A DNA stretch of 64,000 bases. Origin: Siphonodentalium dalli (taxonomy: Eukaryota; Mollusca; Scaphopoda; Gadilida; Siphonodentaliidae). Under the pieces are notes generated by a model. The model did not search any database and was not told where the DNA came from. It worked only from the letters and a program-made list of their open reading frames with translations. This document shows, in pieces, positions 38,444-51,603 of the stretch (the first letter of the stretch is position 1; every line of letters starts with the position of its first letter). The stretch lies in NCBI GenBank assembly GCA_032622095.1, contig CP136061.1, forward strand, positions 168,213,107 to 168,277,106, given 5' to 3'. The position numbers were made by a program, and so were the translations under genes.

Positions 38444-41400
38444 ATATGGATGTTCCCTACTATGAGTATACTCAGTAGAATATTCCATCGTTTTGTTCAG
38501 ATTATTCATTCTAGAGTTATTCATCTTTGTTTATCTGGAAATGTTGGCTTTTTAGTCTGTCTGATGTCTTTTCAGGACATAACTTGAACAATAATGCTCG
38601 GTTCTCAATGATATTTGGTATGGATGTTCACCACTATAAGGACATTCAATGTCATCTGTTCAATGTATGCACCGGATGACAGTATATCTTGTTTTTGCAC
38701 TGATTTAAATTTCATTATTTTTGTTCTTTCATTTGGTATTCCACATTATAGACAGGACAGATCTCATTATTTTTGTCATTATGTTTTGTCTTCCAGATTG
38801 GAGAGGGTAGAAGATTTCAGATACTCGGAAGCATACAGAAGATGGCCACATCCAAGATAACGCAGCGAATCAAATGTCTGGTTATTGTTATAGCCCCTTT
38901 TTAAAAAAGGTATATTGTTTTGCATCTGTCTGTCCGGACATGCGTTCGCACATCCGCACAATGTCTGTTCAATGTTATAACTTGAACCGTAGTGCTCTGA
39001 TCTCAATGAAATTTGGTATGGGTGTTCACCACTATAAGGACATTCAATGGCATCTGTTCAATGTATGCACCGGACGACAGTATATCTTGTTTTTGCACTG
39101 ATTTAAATTTCATTATTTTTGTTCTTTCATTTTGTATTTCACATTAGGCAGGACAGATCTCATTATTTTTGTCATTCTGTTTTGTCTTCCAGATTGGAGA
39201 GGGTACACTATTTCAGATACTCGGAAGCATACAGAAGATGGCCACATCCAAGATAATGCAGCGAATCAAATGTCTGTGGTTATTGTTATAGCCCCTTTTT
39301 TAAAAAGGTATATTGTATTGCATCTGTCTGTCCGGATGTTCGTACGTACATCCGCCCAATGTCTGTTCATGCCATAGTGCTCGGTTCTGAATGAAATTTG
39401 GTATGGATGTTCCCTACTATGAGTATACTCAGTAGAATATTCCATCGTTTTGTTCAGATTATTCATTCTAGAGTTATTCATCTTTGTTTATCTGGAAATG
39501 TTGGCTTTTTGGTCTGTCTGATGTCTTTTCGGGACATAACTTGAACAATAATGCTCGGTTCTCAATGATATTTGGTATGGGTGTTCACCACTATAAGGAC
39601 ATTCAATGGCATCTGTTCAATGTATGCACCGGACGACAGTATATCTTGTTTTTGCACTGATTTAAATTTCATTATTTTTGTTCTTTCATTTTGTATTTCA
39701 CATTAGGCAGGACAGATCTCATTATTTTTGTCATTCTGTTTTGTCTTCCAGATTGGAGAGGGTACACTATTTCAGATACTCGGAAGCATACAGAAGATGG
39801 CCACATCCAAGATAATGCAGCGAATCAAATGTATGTGGTTATTGTTATAGCCCCTTTTTTAAAAAGGTATATTGTTTTGCATCTGTCTGTCCGGACGTTC
39901 GTACGTACATCCGCCCAATGTCTGTTCATGCCATAGTGCTCGGTTCTGAATGAAATTTGATATGGATGTTCCCTACTATGAGTATACTCAGTAGAATATT
40001 CCATCGTTTTGTTCAGATTATTCATTCTAGAGTTATTCATCTTTGTTTATCTGGAAATGTTGGCTTTTTAGTCTGTCTGATGTCTTTTCAGGACATAACT
40101 TGAACAATAATGCTCGGTTCTCAATGATATTTGGTATGGATGTTCACCACTATAAGGACATTCAATGTCATCTGTTCAATGTATGCACCGGATGACAGTA
40201 TATCTTGTTTTTGCACTGATTTAAATTTCATTATTTTTGTTCTTTCATTTGGTATTCCACATTATAGACAGGACAGATCTCATTATTTTTGTCATTTTGT
40301 TTTGTCTTCCAGATTGGAGAGGGTAGAAGATTTCAGATACTCGGAAGCATACAGAAGATGGCCACATCCAAGATAACGCAGCGAATCAAATGTCTGGTTA
40401 TTGTTATAGCCCCTTTTTAAAAAAGGTATATTGTTTTGCATCTGTCTGTCCGGACGTTCGTACGTACATCCGCCCAATGTCTGTTCATGCCATAGTGCTC
40501 GGTTCTGAATGAAATTTGATATGGATGTTCCCTACTATGAGTATACTCAGTAGAATATTCCATCGTTTTGTTCAGATTATTCATTCTAGAGTTATTCATC
40601 TTTGTTTATCTGGAAATGTTGGCTTTTTAGTCGGTCTGATGTCTTTTCAGGACATAACTTGAACAATAATGCTCGGTTCTCAATGATATTTGGTATGGAT
40701 GTTCACCACTATAAGGACATTCAATGGCATCTGTTCAATGTATGCACCGGACGACAGTATATCTTGTTTTTGCACTGATTTAAATTTCATTATTTTTGTT
40801 CTTTCATTTGGTATTCCACATTATAGAAGGACAGATCTCATTATTTTTGTCATTTTGTTTTGTCTTCCAGATTGGAGAGGGTAGAAGATTTCAGATACTC
40901 GGAAGCATACAGAAGATGGCCACATCCAAGATAACGCAGCGAATCAAATGTCTGGTTATTATTATAGCCCCTTATTAAAAAGGGTATATTGTTTTGTATG
41001 TGTCTGTCCGGACATGCGTTCGCACATCCGAAGAATGTGTGTTATAACTTGAACCGTAGTGCTCTGATCTCAATGAAATTTGGTATGGGTGTTCACCACT
41101 ATAAGGACATTCAATGGCATCTGTCCAATGTATGCACCGGAATACAGTATATCTTGTTTTTGCACTGATTTAAATTTCATTATTTTTGTTCTTTCATTTT
41201 GTATTTCACATTAGGCAGGACAGATCTCATTATTTTTGTCATTCTGTTTTGTCTTCCAGATTGGAGAGGGTACACTATTTCAGATACTCGGAAGCATACA
41301 GAAGATGGCCACATCCAAGATAATGCAGCGAATCAAATGTATGTGGTTATTGTTATAGCCCCTTTTTTAAAAAGGTATATTGTTTTGCATCTGTCTGTCC

Positions 41401-42148
41401 GGACGTTCGTACGTACATCCGCCCAATGTCTGTTCATGCCATAGTGCTCGGTTCTGAATGAAATTTGATATGGATGTTCCCTACTATGAGTATACTCAGT
41501 AGAATATTCCATCGTTTTGTTCAGATTATTCATTCTAGAGTTATTCATCTTTGTTTATCTGGAAATGTTGGCTTTTTAGTCTGTCTGATGTCTTTTCAGG
41601 ACATAACTTGAACAATAATGCTCGGTTCTCAATGATATTTGGTATGGATGTTCACCACTATAAGGACATTCAATGGCATCTGTTCAATGTATGCACCGGA
41701 CGACAGTATATCTTGTTTTTGCACTGATTTAAATTTCATTATTTTTGTTCTTTCATTTGGTATTCCACATTATAGAAGGACAGATCTCATTATTTTTGTC
41801 ATTTTGTTTTGTCTTCCAGATTGGAGAGGGTAGAAGATTTCAGATACTCGGAAGCATACAGAAGATGGCCACATCCAAGATAACGCAGCGAATCAAATGT
41901 CTGGTTATTATATAGCCCCTTATTAAAAAGGGTATATTGTTTTGTATGTGTCTGTCCGGACATGCGTTCGCACATCCGAAGAATGTGTGTTATAACTTGA
42001 ACCGTAGTGCTCTGATCTCAATGAAATTTGGTATGGGTGTTCACCACTATAAGGACATTCAATGGCATCTGTCCAATGTATGCACCGGACGACAGTATAT
42101 CTTGTTTTTGCACTGATTTAAATTTCATTATTTTTGTTCTTTCATTTT
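38444..42148 (+). repeat. Scrambled zone with 1516-bp step and L-L-L run
   Basis: Starts: 38615 S(398, recombinant), 39013 Lb, 39572 Lb, 40131 La, 40690 S(390, truncated), 41080 Lb, 41639 S(389, truncated), 42028 L. The pair 39013-40130 copies 37497-38614 at offset 1516. The run 39013, 39572, 40131 is the only three-L series in the window. The Lb at 41080 matches that at 31759 at offset 9321, including ACCGGAATACAG. Confidence 0.85.
38615..39012 (+). repeat. Recombinant S monomer with an L-type body (398 bp)
   Basis: The body reads as L (CATACAGAAG, TTATTGTTATAGCCCCTTTTTAAAAAAGG, TTTTGCATCTGTCTG). It changes to S inside the CpG box, at GTCCGGAC followed by ATGCGTTCGCAC rather than GTTCGTACG. 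The crossover therefore lies within the shared GTCCGGAC near 38935-38940. The 160-bp L-specific piece is absent. Confidence 0.85.
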
Positions 42149-44668
42149 GTATTTCACATTAGGCAGGACAGATCTCATTATTTTTGTCATTCTGTTTTGT
42201 CTTCCAGATTGGAGAGGGTACACTATTTCAGATACTCGGAAGCATACAGAAGATGGCCACATCCAAGATAATGCAGCGAATCAAATGTATGTGGTTATTG
42301 TTATAGCCCCTTTTTAAAAAAGGTATATTGTTTTGCATCTGTCTGTCCGGACGTTCGTACGTACATCCGCCCAATGTCTGTTCATGCCATAGTGCTCGGT
42401 TCTGAATGAAATTTGGTTTGGATGTTCCCTACTATGAGTATACTCAGTAGAATATTCCATCGTTTTGTTCAGATTATTCATTCTAGAGTTATTCATCTTT
42501 GTTTATCTGGAAATGTTGGCTTTTTGGTCTGTCTGATGTCTTTTCAGGACATAACTTGAACAATAATGCTCGGTTCTCAATGATATTTGGTATGGGTGTT
42601 CACCACTATAAGGACATTCAATGTCATCTGTTCAATGTATGCACCAGATGACAGTATATGTTGTTTTTGCACTGATTTAAATTTCATTATTTTTGTTCTT
42701 TCATTTGGTATTCCACATTATAGACAGGACAGATCTCATTATTTTTGTCATTTTGTTTTGTCTTCCAGATTGGAGAGGGTAGAAGATTTCAGATACTCGG
42801 AAGCATATAGAAGATGGCCACATCCAAGATAACGCAGCGAATCAAATGTCTGGTTATTATTATAGCCCCTTATTAAAAAAGGGTATATTGTTTTGCACGT
42901 GTCTGTCCTGACATGCGTTCGCACATCCGCACAATGTATGTTCAATGTTATAACTTGAACCGTAGTGCTCTGATCTCAATGAAATTTGGTATGGGTGTTC
43001 ACCACTATAAGGACATTCAATGGCATCTGTCCAATGTATGCACCGGACGACAGTATATCTTGTTTTTGCACTGATTTAAATTTCATTATTTTTGTTCTTT
43101 CATTTGGTATTCCACATTATAGACAGGACAGATCTCATTATTTTTGTCATTTTGTTTTGTCTTCCAGATTGGAGAGGGTAGAAGATTTCAGATACTCGGA
43201 ATCATACAGAAGATGGCCACATCCAAGATAACGCAGCGAATCAAATGTCTGGTTATTGTTATAGCCCCTTTTTAAAAAAGGTATATTGTTTTGCATCTGT
43301 CTGTCCGGACGTTCGTACATACATCCGCCCAATGTCTGTTCATGCCATAGTGCTCGGTTCTGAATGAAATTTGATATGGATGTTCCCTACTATGAGTATA
43401 CTCAGTAGAATATTCCATCGTTTTGTTCAGATTATTCATTCTAGAGTTATTCATCTTTGTTTATCTGGAAATGTTGGCTTTTTAGTCTGTCTGATGTCTT
43501 TTCAGGACATAACTTGAACAATAATGCTCGGTTCTCAATGATATTTGGTATGGATGTTCACCACTATAAGGACATTCAACGTCATCTGTTCAATGTATGC
43601 ACCGGATGACAGTATATCTTGTTTTTGCACTGATTTAAATTTCATTATTTTTGTTCTTTCATTTGGTATTCCACATTATAGACAGGACAGATCTCATTAT
43701 TTTTGTCATTTTGTTTTGTCTTCCAGATTGGAGAGGGTAGAAGATTTCAGATACTCGGAAGCATATAGAAGATGGCCACATCCAAGATAACGCAGCGAAT
43801 CAAATGTCTGGTTATTATTATAGCCCCTTATTAAAAAAGGGTATATTGTTTTGCACGTGTCTGTCCGGACATGCGTTCGCACATCCGCACAATGTCTGTT
43901 CAATGTTATAACTTGAACCGTACTGCTCTGATCTCAATGAAATTTGGTATGGGTGTTCACCACTATAAGGACATTCAATGGCATCTGTTCAATGTATGCA
44001 CCGGACGACAGTATATCTTGTTTTTGCACTGATTTAAATTTCATTATTTTTGTTCTTTCATTTTGTATTTCACATTAGGCTGGACAGATCTCATTATTTT
44101 TGTCATTCTGTTTTGTCTTCCAGATTGGAGAGGGTACACTATTTCAGATACTCGGAAGCATACAGAAGATGGCCACATCCAAGATAATGCAGCGAATCAA
44201 ATGTCTGTGGTTATTGTTATAGCCCCTTTTTAAAAAAGGTATATTGTTTTGCATCTGTCTGTCCGGACGTTCGTACGTACATCCGCCCAATGTCTGTTCA
44301 TGCCATAGTGCTCGGTTCTGAATGAAATTTGATATGGATGTTCCCTACTATGAGTATACTCAGTAGAATATTCCATCGTTTTGTTCAGATTATTCATTCT
44401 AGAGTTATTCATCTTTGTTTATCTGGAAATGTTGGCTTTTTAGTCTGTCTGATGTCTTTTCAGGACATAACTTGAACAATAATGCTCGGTTCTCAATGAT
44501 ATTTGGTATGGGTGTTCACCACTATAAGGACATGCAATGGCATCTGTTCAATGTATGCACCGGACGACAGTATATCTTGTTTTTGCACTGATTTAAATTT
44601 TATTATTTTTGTTCTTTCATTTGGTATTCCACATTATAGACAGGACAGATCTCATTATTTTTGTCATT
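42149..44668 (+). repeat. 2.5-kb segment repeated at 46377-48896 (offset 4228)
   Basis: Starts: 42587 S, 42986 La, 43545 S, 43944 Lb, 44503 S. Shared variants include ATTTGGTTTGGATG, ACCAGATGACAGTATATGTTG, CGGAATCATACAG, TTCAACGTCATC, CCGTACTGCTC and TTAGGCTGGACAG. These last features are the hallmarks of the 2873-bp hexamer to the right, so this is either a founder or an outlying copy. Edges: T at 42148 against G at 46376, and T at 44669 against C at 48897. Confidence 0.85.
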
Positions 44669-45857
44669 TTGTTTTGTCTTCCAGATTGGAGAGGGTAGAA
44701 GATTTCAGATACTCGGAAGCATATAGAAGATGGCCACATCCAAGATAACGCAGCGAATCAAATGTCTGGTTATTATTATAGCCCCTTATTAAAAAAGGGT
44801 ATATTGTTTTGCACGTGTCTGTCCTGACATGCGTTCGCACATCCGCACAATGTATGTTCAATGTTATAACTTGAACCGTAGTGCTCTGATCTCAATGAAA
44901 TTTGGTATGGGTGTTCACCACTATAAGGACATTCAATGGCATCTGTCCAATGTATGCACCGGACGACAGTATATCTTGTTTTTGCACTGATTTAAATTTC
45001 ATTATTTTTGTTCTTTCATTTGGTATTCCACATTATAGACAGGACAGATCTCATTATTTTTGTCATTTTGTTTTGTCTTCCAGATTGGAGAGGGTAGAAG
45101 ATTTCAGATACTCGGAAGCATATAGAAGATGGCCACATCCAAGATAACGCAGCGAATCAAATGTCTGGTTATTATTATAGCCCCTTATTAAAAAAGGGTA
45201 TATTGTTTTGCACGTGTCTGTCCGGACATGCGTTCGCACATCCGCACAATGTCTGTTCAATGTTATAACTTGAACCGTACTGCTCTGATCTCAATGAAAT
45301 TTGGTATGGGTGTTCACCACTATAAGGACATTCAATGGCATCTGTTCAATGTATGCACCGGACGACAGTATATCTTGTTTTTGCACTGATTTAAATTTCA
45401 TTATTTTTGTTCTTTCATTTTGTATTTCACATTAGGCTGGACAGATCTCATTATTTTTGTCATTCTGTTTTGTCTTCCAGATTGGAGAGGGTACACTATT
45501 TCAGATACTCGGAAGCATACAGAAGATGGCCACATCCAAGATAATGCAGCGAATCAAATGTCTGGTTATTGTTATAGCCCCTTTTTAAAAAAGGTATATT
45601 GTTTTGCATCTGTCTGTCCGGACGTTCGTACGTACATCCGCCCAATGTCTGTTCATGCCATAGTGCTCGGTTCTGAATGAAATTTGATATGGATGTTCCC
45701 TACTATGAGTATACTCAGTAGAATATTCCATCGTTTTGTTCAGATTATTCATTCTAGAGTTATTCATCTTTGTTTATCTGGAAATGTTGGCTTTTTAGTC
45801 TGTCTGATGTCTTTTCAGGACATAACTTGAACAATAATGCTCGGTTCTCAATGATAT
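44669..45857 (+). repeat. Extra S-S-L insertion before the hexamer array
   Basis: Contains the end of the S at 44503, an S-type unit at 44902 and the recombinant L at 45301 (557 bp). Compared with the regular hexamer, the interval 44503-45858 (1355 bp, S-S-L) is an additional half-unit. The L at 45301 has the short Lb CACATTAGGCTGG but the La-type TGTCTGGTTATTG. It is therefore a crossover product within AATGCAGCGAATCAAATGTC and lacks 2 nt. Confidence 0.85.
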
Positions 45858-48730
45858 TTGGTATGGGTGTTCACCACTATAAGGACATGCAATGGCATCT
45901 GTTCAATGTATGCACCGGACGACAGTATATCTTGTTTTTGCACTGATTTAAATTTTATTATTTTTGTTCTTTCATTTGGTATTCCACATTATAGACAGGA
46001 CAGATCTCATTATTTTTGTCATTCTGTTTTGTTTTCCAGATTGGAGAGGGTAGAAGATTTCAGATACTCGGAAGCATATAGAAGATGGCCACATCCAAGA
46101 TAACGCAGCGAATCAAATGTCTGGTTATTATTATAGCCCCTTATTAAAAAAGGGTATATTGTTTTGCAGTGTCTGTCCTGATATGCGTTCGCACATCCGC
46201 ACAATGTATGTTCAATGTTATAACTTGAACCGTAGTGCTCTGATCTCAATGAAATTTGGTATGGGTGTTCACCACTATAAGGACATTCAATGGCATCTGT
46301 CCAATGTATGCACCGGACGACAGTATATCTTGTTTTTGCACTGATTTAAATTTCATTATTTTTGTTCTTTCATTTGGTATTTCACATTAGGCAGGACAGA
46401 TCTCATTATTTTTGTCATTCTGTTTTGTCTTCCAGATTGGAGAGGGTACACTATTTCAGATACTCGGAAGCATACAGAAGATGGCCACATCCAAGATAAT
46501 GCAGCGAATCAAATGTATGTGGTTATTGTTATAGCCCCTTTTTAAAAAAGGTATATTGTTTTGCATCTGTCTGTCCGGACGTTCGTACGTACATCCGCCC
46601 AATGTCTGTTCATGCCATAGTGCTCGGTTCTGAATGAAATTTGGTTTGGATGTTCCCTACTATGAGTATACTCAGTAGAATATTCCATCGTTTTGTTCAG
46701 ATTATTCATTCTAGAGTTATTCATCTTTGTTTATCTGGAAATGTTGGCTTTTTGGTCTGTCTGATGTCTTTTCAGGACATAACTTGAACAATAATGCTCG
46801 GTTCTCAATGATATTTGGTATGGGTGTTCACCACTATAAGGACATTCAATGTCATCTGTTCAATGTATGCACCAGATGACAGTATATGTTGTTTTTGCAC
46901 TGATTTAAATTTCATTATTTTTGTTCTTTCATTTGGTATTCCACATTATAGACAGGACAGATCTCATTATTTTTGTCATTTTGTTTTGTCTTCCAGATTG
47001 GAGAGGGTAGAAGATTTCAGATACTCGGAAGCATATAGAAGATGGCCACATCCAAGATAACGCAGCGAATCAAATGTCTGGTTATTATTATAGCCCCTTA
47101 TTAAAAAAGGGTATATTGTTTTGCACGTGTCTGTCCTGACATGCGTTCGCACATCCGCACAATGTATGTTCAATGTTATAACTTGAACCGTAGTGCTCTG
47201 ATCTCAATGAAATTTGGTATGGGTGTTCACCACTATAAGGACATTCAATGGCATCTGTCCAATGTATGCACCGGACGACAGTATATCTTGTTTTTGCACT
47301 GATTTAAATTTCATTATTTTTGTTCTTTCATTTGGTATTCCACATTATAGACAGGACAGATCTCATTATTTTTGTCATTTTGTTTTGTCTTCCAGATTGG
47401 AGAGGGTAGAAGATTTCAGATACTCGGAATCATACAGAAGATGGCCACATCCAAGATAACGCAGCGAATCAAATGTCTGGTTATTGTTATAGCCCCTTTT
47501 TAAAAAAGGTATATTGTTTTGCATCTGTCTGTCCGGACGTTCGTACATACATCCGCCCAATGTCTGTTCATGCCATAGTGCTCGGTTCTGAATGAAATTT
47601 GATATGGATGTTCCCTACTATGAGTATACTCAGTAGAATATTCCATCGTTTTGTTCAGATTATTCATTCTAGAGTTATTCATCTTTGTTTATCTGGAAAT
47701 GTTGGCTTTTTAGTCTGTCTGATGTCTTTTCAGGACATAACTTGAACAATAATGCTCGGTTCTCAATGATATTTGGTATGGATGTTCACCACTATAAGGA
47801 CATTCAACGTCATCTGTTCAATGTATGCACCGGATGACAGTATATCTTGTTTTTGCACTGATTTAAATTTCATTATTTTTGTTCTTTCATTTGGTATTCC
47901 ACATTATAGACAGGACAGATCTCATTATTTTTGTCATTTTGTTTTGTCTTCCAGATTGGAGAGGGTAGAAGATTTCAGATACTCGGAAGCATATAGAAGA
48001 TGGCCACATCCAAGATAACGCAGCGAATCAAATGTCTGGTTATTATTATAGCCCCTTATTAAAAAAGGGTATATTGTTTTGCACGTGTCTGTCCGGACAT
48101 GCGTTCGCACATCCGCACAATGTCTGTTCAATGTTATAACTTGAACCGTACTGCTCTGATCTCAATGAAATTTGGTATGGGTGTTCACCACTATAAGGAC
48201 ATTCAATGGCATCTGTTCAATGTATGCACCGGACGACAGTATATCTTGTTTTTGCACTGATTTAAATTTCATTATTTTTGTTCTTTCATTTTGTATTTCA
48301 CATTAGGCTGGACAGATCTCATTATTTTTGTCATTCTGTTTTGTCTTCCAGATTGGAGAGGGTACACTATTTCAGATACTCGGAAGCATACAGAAGATGG
48401 CCACATCCAAGATAATGCAGCGAATCAAATGTCTGTGGTTATTGTTATAGCCCCTTTTTAAAAAAGGTATATTGTTTTGCATCTGTCTGTCCGGACGTTC
48501 GTACGTACATCCGCCCAATGTCTGTTCATGCCATAGTGCTCGGTTCTGAATGAAATTTGATATGGATGTTCCCTACTATGAGTATACTCAGTAGAATATT
48601 CCATCGTTTTGTTCAGATTATTCATTCTAGAGTTATTCATCTTTGTTTATCTGGAAATGTTGGCTTTTTAGTCTGTCTGATGTCTTTTCAGGACATAACT
48701 TGAACAATAATGCTCGGTTCTCAATGATAT
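45858..48730 (+). repeat. 2873-bp hexamer, copy 1 (variant)
   Basis: Starts: 45858 S(398), 46256 L, 46815 S, 47214 La, 47773 S, 48172 Lb. The length equals the later copies, but the second monomer is a recombinant. It reads TTTGGTA followed by TTTCACATTAGGCAGG, then continues as Lb with ATGTATGTGG and ATTTGGTTTGGATG, whereas later copies have La here. The regular pattern holds from about 46826 onward. Confidence 0.9.
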
Positions 48731-51603
48731 TTGGTATGGGTGTTCACCACTATAAGGACATGCAATGGCATCTGTTCAATGTATGCACCGGACGACAGTA
48801 TATCTTGTTTTTGCACTGATTTAAATTTTATTATTTTTGTTCTTTCATTTGGTATTCCACATTATAGACAGGACAGATCTCATTATTTTTGTCATTCTGT
48901 TTTGTTTTCCAGATTGGAGAGGGTAGAAGATTTCAGATACTCGGAAGCATATAGAAGATGGCCACATCCAAGATAACGCAGCGAATCAAATGTCTGGTTA
49001 TTATTATAGCCCCTTATTAAAAAAGGGTATATTGTTTTGCAGTGTCTGTCCTGATATGCGTTCGCACATCCGCACAATGTATGTTCAATGTTATAACTTG
49101 AACCGTAGTGCTCTGATCTCAATGAAATTTGGTATGGGTGTTCACCACTATAAGGACATTCAATGGCATCTGTCCAATGTATGCACCGGACGACAGTATA
49201 TCTTGTTTTTGCACTGATTTAAATTTCATTATTTTTGTTCTTTCATTTGGTATTCCACATTATAGACAGGACAGATCTCATTATTTTTGTCATTTTGTTT
49301 TGTCTTCCAGATTGGAGAGGGTAGAAGATTTCAGATACTCGGAAGCATACAGAAGATGGCCACATCCAAGATAACGCAGCGAATCAAATGTCTGGTTATT
49401 GTTATAGCCCCTTTTTAAAAAAGGTATATTGTTTTGCATCTGTCTGTCCGGACGTTCGTACGTACATCCGCCCAATGTATGTTCATGCCATAGTGCTCGG
49501 TTCTGAATGAAATTTGATATGGATGTTCCCTACTATGAGTATACTCAGTAGAATATTCCATCGTTTTGTTCAGATTATTCATTCTAGAGTTATTCATCTT
49601 TGTTTATCTGGAAATGTTGGCTTTTTAGTCTGTCTGATGTCTTTTCAGGACATAACTTGAACAATAATGCTCGGTTCTCAATGATATTTGGTATGGATGT
49701 TCACCACTATAAGGACATTCAATGTCATCTGTTCAATGTATGCACCAGATGACAGTATATGTTGTTTTTGCACTGATTTAAATTTCATTATTTTTGTTCT
49801 TTCATTTGGTATTCCACATTATAGACAGGACAGATCTCATTATTTTTGTCATTTTGTTTTGTCTTCCAGATTGGAGAGGGTAGAAGATTTCAGATACTCG
49901 GAAGCATATAGAAGATGGCCACATCCAAGATAACGCAGCGAATCAAATGTCTGGTTATTATTATAGCCCCTTATTAAAAAAGGGTATATTGTTTTGCACG
50001 TGTCTGTCCTGACATGCGTTCGCACATCCGCACAATGTATGTTCAATGTTATAACTTGAACCGTAGTGCTCTGATCTCAATGAAATTTGGTATGGGTGTT
50101 CACCACTATAAGGACATTCAATGGCATCTGTCCAATGTATGCACCGGACGACAGTATATCTTGTTTTTGCACTGATTTAAATTTCATTATTTTTGTTCTT
50201 TCATTTGGTATTCCACATTATAGACAGGACAGATCTCATTATTTTTGTCATTTTGTTTTGTCTTCCAGATTGGAGAGGGTAGAAGATTTCAGATACTCGG
50301 AATCATACAGAAGATGGCCACATCCAAGATAACGCAGCGAATCAAATGTCTGGTTATTGTTATAGCCCCTTTTTAAAAAAGGTATATTGTTTTGCATCTG
50401 TCTGTCCGGACGTTCGTACATACATCCGCCCAATGTCTGTTCATGCCATAGTGCTCGGTTCTGAATGAAATTTGATATGGATGTTCCCTACTATGAGTAT
50501 ACTCAGTAGAATATTCCATCGTTTTGTTCAGATTATTCATTCTAGAGTTATTCATCTTTGTTTATCTGGAAATGTTGGCTTTTTAGTCTGTCTGATGTCT
50601 TTTCAGGACATAACTTGAACAATAATGCTCGGTTCTCAATGATATTTGGTATGGATGTTCACCACTATAAGGACATTCAACGTCATCTGTTCAATGTATG
50701 CACCGGATGACAGTATATCTTGTTTTTGCACTGATTTAAATTTCATTATTTTTGTTCTTTCATTTGGTATTCCACATTATAGACAGGACAGATCTCATTA
50801 TTTTTGTCATTTTGTTTTGTCTTCCAGATTGGAGAGGGTAGAAGATTTCAGATACTCGGAAGCATATAGAAGATGGCCACATCCAAGATAACGCAGCGAA
50901 TCAAATGTCTGGTTATTATTATAGCCCCTTATTAAAAAAGGGTATATTGTTTTGCACGTGTCTGTCCGGACATGCGTTCGCACATCCGCACAATGTCTGT
51001 TCAATGTTATAACTTGAACCGTACTGCTCTGATCTCAATGAAATTTGGTATGGGTGTTCACCACTATAAGGACATTCAATGGCATCTGTTCAATGTATGC
51101 ACCGGACGACAGTATATCTTGTTTTTGCACTGATTTAAATTTCATTATTTTTGTTCTTTCATTTTGTATTTCACATTAGGCTGGACAGATCTCATTATTT
51201 TTGTCATTCTGTTTTGTCTTCCAGATTGGAGAGGGTACACTATTTCAGATACTCGGAAGCATACAGAAGATGGCCACATCCAAGATAATGCAGCGAATCA
51301 AATGTCTGTGGTTATTGTTATAGCCCCTTTTTAAAAAAGGTATATTGTTTTGCATCTGTCTGTCCGGACGTTCGTACGTACATCCGCCCAATGTCTGTTC
51401 ATGCCATAGTGCTCGGTTCTGAATGAAATTTGATATGGATGTTCCCTACTATGAGTATACTCAGTAGAATATTCCATCGTTTTGTTCAGATTATTCATTC
51501 TAGAGTTATTCATCTTTGTTTATCTGGAAATGTTGGCTTTTTAGTCTGTCTGATGTCTTTTCAGGACATAACTTGAACAATAATGCTCGGTTCTCAATGA
51601 TAT
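48731..51603 (+). repeat. 2873-bp hexamer, copy 2
   Basis: Order S398-La-S399-La-S399-Lb at 48731, 49129, 49688, 50087, 50646, 51045. Monomer-specific marks: monomer 1 GCAGTGTCTGTCCTGATATG; 2 CCCAATGTATGTTCATGCC; 3 ACCAGATGACAG; 4 CGGAATCATAC and CGTACATACATCC; 5 TTCAACGTCATC and CCGTACTGCTC; 6 TTAGGCTGGACAG. Monomer 3 has GTATATGTTG, shared with 42587 and 46815 but not with copies 3-6. Confidence 0.95.

Noticed and set aside
45420-45680. 86-codon frame in the recombinant L unit
   Set aside because: Created by the missing 2 nt at the La/Lb crossover. It is absent from ordinary units.
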